Below, piece by piece: positions 1 through 11,940 of a stretch of 64,000 nucleotides of DNA (position 1 is its first letter; each line of letters begins with the position of its first letter). The stretch spans positions 2,108,001-2,172,000 of the forward strand of contig WOAB01000142.1 in NCBI GenBank assembly GCA_027886185.1, read 5' to 3'. A program made the position numbers and the translations under genes. Under the pieces are notes generated by a model that saw nothing but the letters and a program-made list of their open reading frames with translations, was not told the origin of the DNA and made no database searches. Origin of the DNA: Rheum nobile (taxonomy: Eukaryota; Streptophyta; Magnoliopsida; Caryophyllales; Polygonaceae).

Positions 1-700
1 TTCGAATGCATTTTATGTTAATTTGCTTGCACTTTCTGTTCACTTTCTTGCACTTTACTCTGTATTTCCATGCACTTTCTTTCTATTGGCTTGCACTTTC
101 GTCATTTCACTTGCACTTATTCATTATTCTGATGCACTTTCTGTTCACCTGCTTGCACTTTACTTCGTATTCTCATGCACTTTCTTCCTATTGGCTTGCA
201 CTTTATGGTTTTTAATCTCTTGAACCTAAAGTGCAAGCATATAAGAAAAAAGTGCAATCAGAAAACATAAAGTGCAAGCTTATAAGAAAAAAAGTGCAAG
301 AATATAAACACAAAGTGCAAGCAAATACAATGTGCATTCAAATATACACAATGTGCAAGCAGAATAAACAAATGTTCAATGAAAACATAAAGTGCAAACA
401 TATAAAAAAAAAGTGCAAGCAAAAAAATACAAAGTGCAAGCGAATAAACACAAGGTGCATTCGAATATACACAATGTGCAAACTAATAAACAAAAGTGCA
501 ATCAGAAAACATAAAGTGCAAAAAAATAAACACAAAGTGCAAGTAAACATAAGGTGCATTCGAATATACACAATGTACAAGCAGAATAAACAAATGTGCA
601 ATGAAAACATAAAGTGCAAGCATATAAGAAAAAAGTGCAAGAAAAACAAAACAAAGTGCAAGAAAATAAACACAAAGTGCAAGCAAACATAATAAAGCGA
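1..700. repeat. Inverted array of short GTGCAA repeats
   Basis: Positions 1-220 carry the motif as TTGCACTTT and positions 231-690 carry it in the opposite sense as AAAGTGCAA, recurring about every 17-25 bases with AT-rich spacers such as ATAAACACA or ATAAGAAAA. The switch of strand falls near 222-232, so the array could fold into a long imperfect hairpin. A longer unit containing GTGCATTCGAATATACAC recurs near 333, 456 and 556, so the right half also has higher-order duplication. Long open frames on both strands here only read through the repeats and are not genes. The left edge may continue outside the window. Confidence 0.8.
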
Positions 701-1760
701 GTGTAATGACACTCCATAGCGCGTATTTTTCCTATGCTCCCCATCTGGCCACGGTGGACGGCTGAAAATCTTTCGTATTTTGTATTTTAACAGTCTTTCG
801 CACCCGAATCGCGTCCTTTAAGGCATCAACTAGAAAACCCAAGAACACTAGATAAGAAATCAAAGAGGCAAATTTAAGAGAGCTAAACGAATGTAAAGAG
901 AAGAGGACAAGAGAGTGGAATAAGTGACTTAAAGAGAATCCAAAATCCGAATCTCATCACCCGCTACTAGTACAAACTCTTTAATGTCTTTCTCCTTCCT
1001 AACTTGGATTGAATGGAACTTTTGAAGAACACTAAAGGAAGAGCAAAAGAAGGGAAAACAACCCCTTGGAAAAGCTCTCCAGCTGCTGCGTTTTTGCTCC
1101 CTCCAAAAATGATGTTCAACTGCTGCAAGCTAGGGTACAACCCTTTATATACAGCAGCCACAAAAGCAACAAACGCAGCAAGCCCTTCTGGAGCTGACAG
1201 CTAGAGCCCATTTTGTGTGATTATGGACCATCAGATGGACTAACTTTGCCTTCCAATTTGGACCAAATGAGTGAACCCAAAAGTTATAATTTTTTAACTT
1301 CTGAAACACCACAACACATTCCAAACTTGGAAATTACAATTAACATTAATTCTATTTAAAGAGAATGGGTTTTCCTATTGAACCCAATTGTTTAGGTCCA
1401 ATAAGTTTCTTATATTTGAAGGGAAGATGGGCGGAAGGAATGCGTATGGGAAGAGTGAACCGACTTCAAGTCTAGGGACTTAGTCAGCGTCCTCATCCTC
1501 TGGCGATTCATCGCGTCAACCTGTGGACAAGGTTCTTCATAATGGGCGAGTAACGGAGCCTAAGGGAGCGAAGGACAATTAGGACATAGAGTATATTGTT
1601 AAATTTGAAACTAGCTCCATTTGATCTTACATATTAGGATTTAGACTATCTATTCCATAATACTCCGTAATTTATATTTTTATCTTGTAGACCAATTATT
1701 TTCAAATTATAAATAGTATAATATTCTAGTTTGACACATCAAAACTAATTTGTTGAGCAC
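701..1760. other. Spacer upstream of the MEMO gene, no gene seen
   Basis: No conserved protein is visible on either strand. A minus-strand TATA-like TATATAAAGG lies near 1138-1147 with a short open frame behind it (967-1161). That arrangement is common inside plant LTRs, but I could not find paired LTR ends, so I do not call an element. Confidence 0.4.
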
Positions 1761-1763
1761 AAC

Positions 1764-1772
1764 AATATATAG
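1764..1772 (+). promoter_or_regulatory. Probable TATA box of the MEMO gene
   Basis: AATATATAG lies about 220 bases before the start codon. It is followed by a pyrimidine-rich leader (about 1795-1987) of the kind usual in plant 5' UTRs. The match is weak because the whole flank is AT-rich. Confidence 0.4.
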
Positions 1773-1987
1773 AGGAGTCTTCAATTTTAGTTTACCTATT
1801 TCTCCTGCTTTGCTGCGCTTTCTCTTTCTTCTTCGTGTGCGACGCGAAGCATCTTCGAGATACCCACCGACTGCTTTACTCTGGAGACAATTCCCAAGAG
1901 CTTTACGAATTCTAGGGTTCTGATTTTTCAGTTCTTTCTCTATTTCAATTCACAATTTGTCTTTCTTGCTTTACGGTGAGCTCTAAA

Positions 1988-4900
1988 ATGGAGAAGATCA
2001 GGAAGGCCTCTCACGCTGGTTCATGGTACACTAACAATCGTAAGTTATCTTCATCTAGTTTTCCAGTTGTTTTCTCGAGTCGTCACAAATTTACCTGAAA
2101 AGCTGTTTTCTGTTAGGTTTAATCGCTGTTTGGTTTCAGAGAGAGATGCTAGAGTATAATCCTATTGATTTTGGACTTTTGAATTTCTTACTGTAATTAG
2201 ATTTTAGGCTGCCTCCCGAGTTTAAAGATGCAACCTTGTGTCAACTCTGGGAGCATATCAGAGTTTAGACCATGAGTTTTGCTGGGTGCAGAACAATTGT
2301 TGTATTTTGATTAACAAGTCTGATAGTAATTAGGGTAAACAGGGGTTAGATAATCATTTTTGGGTAAATTTACATGCACTATGGAACAAGACACCAATTT
2401 AGTTATTTTGTAACTTCTACTTGTAAGTTTGGCAGTTTTGTGAATAATTTTTCCCAATCCATGGTTACTACTTACTAGCAAGAAGTTTTGTTTTTGTTAC
2501 TATACTGTCCTTGCTTTGGCTGAGATTAAATAATGTTTTGCAGTTTAATCATGTATTCTGGCCCTTTTGGGTGTGCGGTTAAAGGTCTCACCTTGATCGG
2601 CTGTTACTACATTTTCTCGAGTGATGCTATATGCTTGTGACATCTTTTGTGTCAACCAACTTGCTTCAAATGTTTAAACTGAATATATAATACTCGTTAG
2701 AACTACTCAGTGTAGCAGATGCAAAGTGATTTAGTTGTGACACTGGTTAAAGCTTTAAGCCACAGTTTGTTTTATTTGAACAACTTTTCATCCTTTTCTG
2801 TTCCTGTCTATACAACGAAGTCTGCAAAAATGTGAGATTTTTAGTCACATTTCTTTGTTTCTGTAAAACAAATTGATTTAAGTGCTCTTAGTTGGATATG
2901 CCCCTTTTTCTTATGGCTTTGGTCACATTGCCTTTTTCCTCTCTTTTCAGCTAGTAAATTATCTGTGGAGCTTGAAGGTTGGCTTAAAGAGTCTGGCCTC
3001 ACCAAATCCTCTGATGTACGAGGTGTTATAGCACCGTAAGTTTGTCCTCGTATCGCTTTCTGCGGTTTTGTAAACAATGTAATTGATGTTAGCTGATTGT
3101 TTGAGGCATTGCAATATCAGGCATGCAGGTTATTCCTATTCTGGTCGTGCAGCAGCCTATGCATTTGGCAACATAGACCCGAAAGACATGTCGGTATCTT
3201 TTTTCATGCAATAGTGTTTTATTATCCATCTCTATTCTTTATTTGATGTTATGAAATTTCATCCTTATTTCTGTTTTATGTTTTGCCCCTACCTTTGTTT
3301 TCTCCTGTGTGACTTAGGAATAGAATGAAAAAACTTATTAATCCTTGTAGGTTCACTGTTGAAGCTGGTGGTGGTGCAATATGTTTAAACTAGTTGTCTT
3401 TCCCTTTCCCTCCTCTAGTTGTTTCTGTGGGAGAACATTTGCTCTACTTGTGTGACTTCCATAAGAGGAGCTATAGATTGGTGAATGTAACAGCAATGTC
3501 ATGAACAATAACTTAAACCAATTATGGATAACCAATAAGCTACAATTTTATGTAAGTAATCTTGTTTCCTCCAAAGATGGGAAAGAAGGCCCGTGTATCC
3601 ACTATTGTTCGTGGCTTTTGCAGATAGTTTATCTTAGCCTTCAAGAAGCTTCGAAAAGCTTTTTGCTTGAGAGTCATGCAATTGAAAGATTTACTCGATG
3701 AAGATGTGCCACTTTTAGGTTGTTTCATTATCCATTTGATTGGGAAAGTCCTAGTTTTGGAATTAAGTAGTGCTGTAGTGTTGAGATTTGATCAATTAAG
3801 ATGAAAATTTTAATATTAGAAGTTGGCTATTCATTATAGATCATGCAAGGTAATATTTGGTTCCTTTTCCAATATCTGTGTATTTCATTTATTATACAGG
3901 GCTGGTTTTGCAATAGATGTTTTGTCTGCCACATCATTGTACAGCAAAAAAGTTTGTTTATTTATGCTTACAATATGCATTTGTTTCTTTAAATGTGAAT
4001 TACAATCGTCTTGCCTGTTAACTAGATTTTTTTCTTTCATTCCTGTCTTTTTTATTCTCTTCATCTTGCTACGGTATGCTTATATCCAAATATTCAATTA
4101 CAGTACAAGGGTATTCCTATTGGGTCCATCCCATCACTATTATACACCAAAGTGTGCTGTCTCTGGAGCAACCATCTATAGAACACCTATTGGAGATCTC
4201 CCTATCGATCTAGAAGGTATGGTAATCCTTTTCAGCTTGTTTTTCGGTCTTCATATGATACTGATATAAGGTTTCTGCAACTATCAAGAAGGTTTGAACA
4301 TAATGTTTCATGCTGTTTTTTTTCAAATAAGTTCCTTGAGTGATATGCTTGTGCGGTCCACACTAGGTCAATGTTGTTGTTGTTGATGTTGAGTGATATG
4401 CTTCCTGAATCATGTGTTTCTTTCAAATCAGTCATCGAGGAGTTAAAAGCCACAGGGGAATTTGAAGTTATGGATATTCGGGTTGATGAAGCTGAGCATA
4501 GCATGGAGATGCACTTGCCTTACCTTGCAAAAGTATTTGAAGGGTAATGTTTTACCCATTTCCAGATCCTCTCAAAAACCACTTTCAGTCTAAATATCTC
4601 TATCATTGATTACAAAACAGGCACCCTGTAAAAGTCGTCCCAATCTTAGTTGGAGCTCTTAGCGCTGAAAGTGAAGCTATGTATGGCGAATTGCTTTCCA
4701 AGTACGTGGATGATCCAAGCAATTTCTTTTCAGTATCCTCGGATTTTTGTCACTGGGGATCCCGGTATGTTTCTATCCCCGTTGCATTCAGCACTTCCTC
4801 ACTTGTGTGGTGAATTACAACATCTTTACTTTGCCCATCAAATTACGCTTCATGTTGTATTAGGTTCAACTATCAGTACTACGACAAGAAACATGGAGAC

Positions 4901-5358
4901 ATCCATAATTCTATTGAGGCATTAGACCGTATGGGCATGGATATTATTGAGACGGGTGATCCCGATGCTTTCAAGCAGTACTTACAGAAGTATGACAACA
5001 CTATATGTGGACGTCATCCAATTAGTGTCTTTCTTCACGTAAGTCGGCTTCTTCTTCCTGGTTTTGGGAACTTCATTTTCTCAGAAGTCATTGCGTACAA
5101 AATTGGCTGTTTGAAAATATTCTATGAGATTGTTTTTTTTGTTCAAAATACTTCAATATAGTTTGTGTTTTTTAATGGGTTTAATTCCTCTCATCTAACT
5201 TGTGATACAAATGAGAAATTGACCATGAACAGATGTTGAAGCATTGCTCCACAAAGATAAAGGTGAGGTTCCTGAGGTACGAGCAGTCGAGTCGGTGCAA
5301 AAGCATGAGAGACAGCAGCGTAAGCTATGCATCTGCAGCAGCCAAGGTGGATACTTAA
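1988..5358 (+). CDS. MEMO-family protein (MEMO1 homologue), 8 exons, 291 aa
   Basis: Exons: 1988-2039, 2951-3035, 3121-3189, 4104-4216, 4432-4543, 4621-4764, 4864-5038 and 5233-5358; reading phases agree at every junction and the frame ends at TAA 5356-5358. The protein starts MEKIRKASHAGSWYT and its length is close to human MEMO1 (297 aa). MEMO proteins share the fold of class III non-haem iron dioxygenases. The putative metal or active-site residues are present: His47 in APHAGYSY, His79/His80 in GPSHH, Asp185 and His188 in SSDFCHW, and Cys240 in CGRHP. The family is near-universal; in animals it acts in cell motility and redox or metal handling, while its role in plants is poorly known. The exon 3 donor was chosen at AT|GTCGGT because the stronger-looking GTATCT three bases on would put exon 4 out of frame. 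This is the only gene in the window that looks intact. No signal peptide or membrane segment is visible. Confidence 0.93.
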
Positions 5359-5634
5359 ACAAACGGCGCTTTAGACGGTTGGGGTTCTAATCTATTAACC
5401 ATATGCACCACCATCATTTGAATTGTACCTTGTCAATTTGCACGTCCAGGCGAAAAACAGTTGCCTTTACATGCTGTTCTGTATTCCCATTGCAGTTGTT
5501 TATTTGCTTTCTTGCTTGCTAATTTTAGGTTATTCTTCGTTTGATTTTTCTCATTCCACATGCTTATTTGTTGGGTTGTCACATGTGAATCTCAGATTCA
5601 CATAGGAGATGGGAAGGATCCAATCCTAGCATTT

Positions 5635-5640
5635 AATAAA
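5635..5640 (+). terminator. Candidate polyadenylation signal of the MEMO gene
   Basis: AATAAA lies about 280 bases after the stop codon in a T-rich stretch, a usual distance for a plant 3' UTR. The exact cleavage site cannot be seen. Confidence 0.4.
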
Positions 5641-5799
5641 TGGATTGCTCTTATATGAGAACTCTGTATGTTTCGGACTTTATGTTTGTGGCCCAATATG
5701 ATCTCTCTTCCTAACACTTGTATGGTTAATATTTCATATATAAAAGAGTATACAATGTCTTGACCCACAATACAAATGCTAGCGAAAATGGACAACGGA

Positions 5800-7369
5800 A
5801 ATTTATTAGATTTACTAAGGCTTTGTTCACTAAGGCTGAATGAGGAGTAGGAGTTGCAATTAGATTTATTAATTTAATTATTTAAAATAATATAATTGGT
5901 GTTTGGTATTAAAGTTGAAATAAGAAAAATGTTAAATTAAGGCCCTATTTGGCATAGTGGTAGCGGTAGCGGTTCATATAGTGATAGGAGGAGCGTTTGA
6001 AACTAGTTTAAATTGGACAGTTAATAAGAGTACTATTGAAAAAGTGACTTAAATTGGAACGTTAATGAGAGTAACATTAAAAAAATAGTATTTTAAATGT
6101 TATTAAATATAAAATGGTACATCTATCGCTACTTACTAAACTTACTTATTATTTCTAAGACGCTAAACGCTATATCAAACGTTAGTTTTATAGTTTTGTC
6201 AAACACATTAAAAGTTTTTAGTTAACCTTTAACAATTTTGAGGTGGTCACATGAAAAAAAAGTGGCAGAATTAAACTACATTAAAGTTATAAGTTTCTTG
6301 TTAAAAAAAAAAACTACAAGTCTCTTAAGCCAAAAAAAAACTTTGATTTAGGCTTTGTTCGATAACGCAACCAAGAGACGAAACTTTACTAGATTTGCAA
6401 AGGATTAACTTGACGCAACTATGAGTCGATTGTTTTTTTATTTGGCATGTTTAGCACGTATGATTTTTTTTCCTATAGTTAAATCTATAACATATGTATG
6501 CAAACACTAGAGATATCCTTGTTGTGAACATGCGTCTAGATTGTTTTTCGTAAAACAAGGTTTTTGAGTAGCAAGAGGTTTTTGGAAGGTTAGGTGTAGG
6601 GGTGGATTTATGTGGGGTGTAGTAGGGATTTAGTTCTTACTAGATTTTTTTAAAAAAAAAATTGTTTTATCATTTTTTTGAAACTTTTTTTTTAAAAAAA
6701 TCTTCTAAAATTTTCTTTCAAATTATTTTTCAAATACACATAATCTTTAAAAATACTAAAAAATCACAACTTTATCCAAATTTGCGCACATATTTTTCAA
6801 TAAAAAACATAATATTTTTTCTATATTTATTCTTATTTGTGTTAATTTTTTTTGAAATTTAAGGTTTATGGATTTGTAAATTTTGAAATAATTTTTTTAT
6901 ACAAATTTTTTGAAATTACGCAGTGAAAGTAGTCTGTAATAATCAAATTTGCTTAAATTGTGTAAACTTTAGATTAATTTTGAGTAAAAATTCATTTGGG
7001 GTTCGATAATAGAGTTTTTTGTTTGAAATTAGAATTGTTTGTATAAGAGATGATATACTTAAATAGACGGTAGACTTTAACATTAGGATGTTGTATAAGA
7101 TAGATAGTAAACTTTTGCTATTAAGGATTTTAGGCCCATTAGACTAAAATCATGCGTCCATCCCACCCTGATAGGTATGGAGATTTTTTAGAAAGTCTTT
7201 TGGTAGGTGTTTGAATATTTATTTGAAACATAAAAAAAGTGAGTGTAATTTTTTTAAAGATTATTGGTAAAGTTTTATCTTTAAAATTACCTAAAAGGAT
7301 ACAAATTAACATAATTTAACATACATGATGTGGGCCAATTTCTCAAACCCCTAAAACCTTTATACCTAA
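5800..7369. other. AT-rich spacer with a MITE-like stretch
   Basis: No gene is seen. At 5941-6190 an imperfect inverted pair runs from GGCCCTATTTGGCATAG at the left to CGCTAAACGCTATATCAAACG at the right, resembling hAT-type MITEs of plants, but no clear target duplication was found. GGCTTTGTTC motifs at about 5820 and 6352 look like ends of other small elements. The rest is A/T runs. Confidence 0.35.
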
Positions 7370-7440
7370 TCTACTATATATATATATATATATACTAAAG
7401 TAGAATATACTAATGCCACATGGCGTCCCCATATTTAATT
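7370..7440 (+). mobile_element. Helitron-like 5' end (candidate)
   Basis: TCTACTATATATATATATAT followed by ACTAAAGTAGAA, preceded by A, looks like the 5' terminus common in plant Helitrons (A|TC...). A matching 3' hairpin plus CTRR was not identified downstream, so the extent is unknown. Similar starts lie at 9265 and 31860. Confidence 0.35.
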
Positions 7441-8099
7441 TGTCACATGCTATTTTATCATTTGTATTCATTTTAAATAAACTTAATTATATATATTAAA
7501 AATTTCTATCCTAAAACTATTACAAATCTTTTCTTATTTAAAATACAAATCAATTAGGAAGATTACTAATCATTCAATTAGGAAGATAAAAATTAATAAA
7601 TAAATATTACAAATAAATTACAAAAGATTACAAATAAAAAATGGGCTGAACAACACGTGTCTTCTTAAAAAATATAAAGGGCGGAACTCCATTTAAGATT
7701 TCTTCATATGGGGACTTTATGGGTTCTGGATCTTTATTTGCAGAAGTTGAGAATCAAAATTTGGTTTAATTATAAGGTACACAATATCTGATGATGCAAA
7801 TAAGTCAAATCTATCGAACTATAGATTGCACATTCCCTTGCATGATTAAAAAAATTCAATTTTGTATTGATCAAAATGGACAATCAAATCTAATTCCAAC
7901 ACATCAAACACAACAACAAAACGGATGAACACACATTCAAGAATAGAGCAAGTAGCACATTGTTATGCTAAATTTTAAAATCTATGATTGAAGAACTACT
8001 TTTTTTCTCAAAAATATAAAGTGTTTTGTTCGGTCCATTCTCAAGTTAAATATATAGACCGACTTAAATAGTAGATTCAAAAGAAATATTAAATTACAA
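7441..8099. other. AT-rich spacer, nothing recognised
   Basis: No open frame of note, no repeat and no RNA gene is seen between the Helitron-like end and the LINE relic. Confidence 0.5.
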
Positions 8100-9105
8100 T
8101 TTAAATTATTATGGAAAATCCTTGCTGATCAAGACAAATTTTGGGTTAAAATTGTCAATGAAAAATACCTGAGAACACAATATATTTTACAATATGAGAA
8201 ACAAGGTAATTGCTCTTGACAGTGGGCCAAAATGATTGAAATACTGAACAAATTCAAATTGGGACTAATTTGGCAAGTGTGAAATGGTAGAACAATCAAA
8301 TTTTGGACTGATAAATGGCTCTCTAAAACTCCTTTGTGTGACATTATCAATAATCAATCAATTCTGAACAAGGATGCTCTGGTGACAGATTTCATGTTAC
8401 CAAACAACATCTGGAATAAGGATTTGATTGAAGAAAGTTTACCCCAAGACTTAGCAAAACAAATTATCTCCATACCAATACCTTTGAACAATATCCAATT
8501 ATCCATGATAGCATGTACTGGGAAGCCATAAAAAATGGTTGGTTTTTCACAAAATCTGCTATGGATATGATCAACAAAAATAAAAGATATTCTAATTATG
8601 ATTTTTCATGGATTTGGAAGATGGACACTTACCCCAAAGTTAAAAACTTTATCTGAAAATTTGTGAAAAATGGACTCCCAACCAAAGCCAGATTAGCGGA
8701 AAAAGGAGTGACACTCCCTCAGGGTGTGTGCGCTGTAACGCACAAATGGAGGATTCCAACCATCTCCTCTTCCAATGCAACCACACCTTAAAAACAATAG
8801 AGAAAATGAATCTACAAACATATGGAATCATTAGGTCCCTAAATATAGGGAATAAAAAAACATATGAAAGTATTGAGGAAATTCGACAAAAAACCGACAA
8901 ATCACAATTTTTAGAATTGGTGGTCTCATGGTGGAGAATTTGGTTCTACAGAAATCAACAAAGTTTTGGAAGAACAAACACTGATACCGACCTAATAAAA
9001 GATGTGCCAATTTACATTAAAAAACAAATCCATAATTGAAAACAAACAAAGAACTGGAACCCGGACTGCCTGGCAGATGAAAAATAATAATAATAATAAT
9101 AAAAA
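8100..9105 (+). pseudogene. LINE (L1-type) retrotransposon 3' relic
   Basis: Broken frames on the plus strand read as the C-terminal part of a plant LINE ORF2. The order is KLLWKILADQDKFW, then WNGRTIKFWTDKW, then a zinc-knuckle-type region with RCNAQMEDSNHLLFQC and WWRIWFYRNQQSF. This matches the zf-RVT region that follows the reverse transcriptase. The RT core and endonuclease are absent, as expected of a 5'-truncated copy, and stops or frameshifts interrupt the frame. A (TAA)n run at about 9081-9100 is the expected 3' tail. Not functional. Confidence 0.8.
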
Positions 9106-9264
9106 AATTAGACGACACCATTTCAATCGTGTGCATGTTTTTTGTCTCTTTGGTGCCGTTTAGTTTTGACTCTTTGTAATATGATAATTAATTTCGGTGT
9201 TGTGGATTTTTTGCTCTTCTTCCAGCATGCTCTCAAGGTTTAATTTCGCTCTTTTATTTATAAA

Positions 9265-9345
9265 TCTACTATATATACTAAACTAAAACCTAACTACGTG
9301 ACATGAGACCGCTCATTAAAATTGTCAAATGTCATTTTCTCATTT
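9265..9345 (+). mobile_element. Helitron-like 5' end (candidate)
   Basis: A|TCTACTATATATACTAAAC resembles the starts at 7370 and 31860. No matching 3' end was found, so this may be a truncated copy. Confidence 0.3.
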
Positions 9346-9910
9346 TCTCACTTTTTTAAAATAAATATAATTATTGAACGATATTTTAAAATTTCAATTA
9401 GCATTATACAATGAAAGAAAGTAAATGCAAAATTATATAATAAGAAGCATGTGGGCATGGTGCGCTAACATATGTGAAGGCCCATGAATTAGCAAACGTC
9501 TTTGCTTTCTTCAAAGAAATTGAGCAAAGAAAAAAACGGTGGAATGTGGAGGGCATATCCATGTGATAATTGTCCTAATTATTGCATACTATTTAATCCT
9601 TTTTAATGACTCATTTTGATGGTAATTAGCCGGTGATTTTTTTTATTTAAAAACGGCTAGCATTCATGTAGTTGTTTTGGGCCCAATAACTCTTGTATAA
9701 GGAGGAATCGATTGGCCTTCTACGGGGATATAAGAGAAGCAACAAGAAGGTAAAAAAAAGCAAGGCAAGGAAAAAAGGAGCCAAAAGTGTTCGGTTGTTA
9801 ATCAAACCAAGAAAAACACAAAGGTATTGTATCTTGGCCTTGTTTTTTTTTTTAAAAATTAAATATACTAACCCAATATGCTTGGTCTCGTTCCTTTTGC
9901 TCTAAAATAG
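9346..9910. other. Spacer, nothing recognised
   Basis: AT-rich. A 70-codon lysine-rich open frame at 9693-9905 has no recognisable domain and is probably chance. Confidence 0.4.
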
Positions 9911-10140
9911 GATCAAGATGGGTGCAATGGTTGACTCGAAACACATAGTTTCGCCGTTACAATCAAGACCTGTAATCAGCTCGAAACTCACTGTTTAGTC
10001 GCTACAATCAAGACCCGTAGTCGGCTCGAAACTCACCGTTTCGCCGCTACAATCAAGACCCGTAGTCGACTCGAAACTCACCGTTTCGCCGCTACAATCA
10101 AGACCCGTAGTCGGCTCGAAACTCACCGTTTCGCCGCTAC
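9911..10140 (+). repeat. 45-bp minisatellite, five copies
   Basis: Units begin at 9961, 10006, 10051 and 10096, exactly 45 bases apart, each opening AATCAAGACC and closing GCCGCTAC or close to it. A more diverged first copy lies at 9911-9960. The last three units differ at only one or two positions. The unit length is a multiple of three and the frame starting at 9962 has no stop through the array, giving a 15-residue repeat (IKTRSRLETHRFAAT), but no start codon or flanking gene supports coding. Confidence 0.85.
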
Positions 10141-10850
10141 AATTCAAACAAGCCACCAGCCTACCTTAATGGCTTAAGGAGATTGATACTGGACATGGGT
10201 TAAGTCATGCTCGAATGGGTTAAGCTAGCAAGAGGAATATATATTGCTTAAACAGAAAAATATTGAATCGTGTTGATTTGGTCTGAATTCATATATATGA
10301 CTTGAAATTGGACATCTAAAGATTCACTTATACATAGAAGTTGCAATCAACAAGACGGCAAACCCAAATTATATATTTCACATGCTTGGTTTGCATCATT
10401 CTAAGTTACTGAAAGCAAGTTCATGGCGTATGTTTTATAAATACATGCACTTCACATACACAAAAAAAAAAAAAACAGAGAACAACATAGATTAGCTAAG
10501 AAACAAAAGGATTGGCTTATGTCTTGTAAATCCATACGTGTTGCAAGACATAGGCTTATTTTATGCTAACGAACAAGTATATGAGGAGGCTTGACCACCA
10601 TGAAACTTAATTAGTGATTAATCAAAAAAATTTAAACACTAATTAACATAAACAAGAATGAAGGTTAAGGAAAATCAAACCTTGACTTTAACCTTCTAGT
10701 TAGTATGTGCAGAATTCTTCAAATTTCTTTTGGAAAGATGAATGCGGCACAATACATGGAAATCTCAATCTTTTTTGATAGCTTGGGTTGATTATAAAAT
10801 ATACTATATATTGTAAACTCTCAAGATTACAATATATAAAGGGAGATGTT
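10141..10850. other. Spacer before the LINE, no gene seen
   Basis: AT-rich. A ~27-base segment containing CAATCTTTTTTGATAGC occurs at about 10767 and again at about 10857, just where the LINE frame begins. This may be a local duplication linked to the insertion. Confidence 0.4.
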
Positions 10851-10856
10851 AATCTT

Positions 10857-11940
10857 CAATCTTTTTTGATAGCATGGGATTTCTCGTGCTTTGGAAATGT
10901 TGACCGTGATTTAAAACGAGTGAGAGAGGAGTTACGTAATATGGGTAAAAAGGGGATGAGAGGGGAGTGGGTTGGGAAGAGGAAGGAGCTGGAAGCCAAG
11001 GAGCGAGAATTAATGAGGCGGGAAGAGGCTATGTGGTTGCAAAGATCCAAAGCAAGTGAGTTCAAATGGGGGGATCAAAACACGTCATTTTTTCATCAAA
11101 AAGCGACGGGGTGAAAGAAGAGGAATTCTATTAAGAAGCTTGTGGATGAGGATGGGCTGGAGTGGAGATCTTTTGAAGGAAAGTCTAGAGTTGCCATTGA
11201 ATACTTTAAGAACCTGTTCTCTTTAGATGCTTGCGCTGATGCAGCGACAACTTCTCTTGGAATCGAACCACTTATGACTGACGAGGATAACACCTCTCTG
11301 CTTGCTCCTTTTTCCCAGGAAGAGGTTAAGAGTGCTCTCTTTTCTATGCATCCCACTAAATCCCCTGGCCCCGATGGCATGTCTGCTCTTTTTTATCAAA
11401 AGTTTTGGCATATTGTTGGTGGTGATGTCACTCAGTTCATTCTTTCTATTCTTAACGGTGCTGGCATTCCTCAAAACCTGAACCACACATTTATCACTCT
11501 GATTCCTAAAGTGAATGAGCCGTGCAGAATGATAGATTTGAGACCTATCAGCTTATGTAATGTGTTGTATAAGATTATCTCAAAGATTCTTTCTAATAGG
11601 TTGAAGCAGTGCTTACATAAGTTGGTGGCCCAGAGTCAGAGTGCTTTTGTTCCAGGAAGACTGATTACTGACAATGCTCTCTCTGCTTTTGAAATCTTCC
11701 ATTATATGAAGAATAAGAAATCCGAAAGAAAGGGCCACATGGCACTCAAGCTTGACATGGCGAAAGCGTATGACAAGGTTGAATGGTCTTTCTTGGAACA
11801 TTGTATGCGGAAGCTCGGGTTTGCGGATGCATGAATTTCTCTTATTATGCAGTGTGTGTCTTCTATGTCCTTTTCTGTTCTGATGGGAGGAAGACCCACA
11901 TCAATTTTTTCACCTTCCCGGGGTTTACGGCAAGGAGATC
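10857..11940 (+). pseudogene. LINE ORF2, 5' half of the reverse transcriptase
   Basis: The frame starts within the linker after the endonuclease (WDFSCFGNVDRDLK). It continues through SEFKWGDQNTSFFHQKA, the RT entry motif KSPGPDGMSALFYQKFW, LRPISLCNVLYKIISK, QSAFVPGRLITDNAL and the catalytic-region motif LKLDMAKAYDKVEW, to GLRQGD at 11920-11940. Stops at 11112 and 11832 break it. The endonuclease is missing. The sequence stops abruptly at GGAGATC (11940), where the LTR-derived array begins. The YADD box and following RT segments are not found; the LINE resumes only at about 18570. Confidence 0.88.

Noticed and set aside
231..744. Open frames of 80-153 codons in the GTGCAA array
   Set aside because: Low-complexity readings of a short repeat on both strands at once, with no domain or codon structure.
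967..1204. Short overlapping open frames on both strands near 1 kb as genes
   Set aside because: 63-64 codons each, mutually antisense, with no domain. The minus-strand TATA-like box suggests LTR debris.
3823..4269. A 148-codon open frame overlapping MEMO exon 4 as a separate gene
   Set aside because: It is intron 3 reading into exon 4; the MEMO part is already explained by the spliced gene.
9911..10140. Regularly spaced 45-bp repeats as a CRISPR array
   Set aside because: The units are contiguous without unique spacers, and the DNA is eukaryotic. It is a minisatellite.
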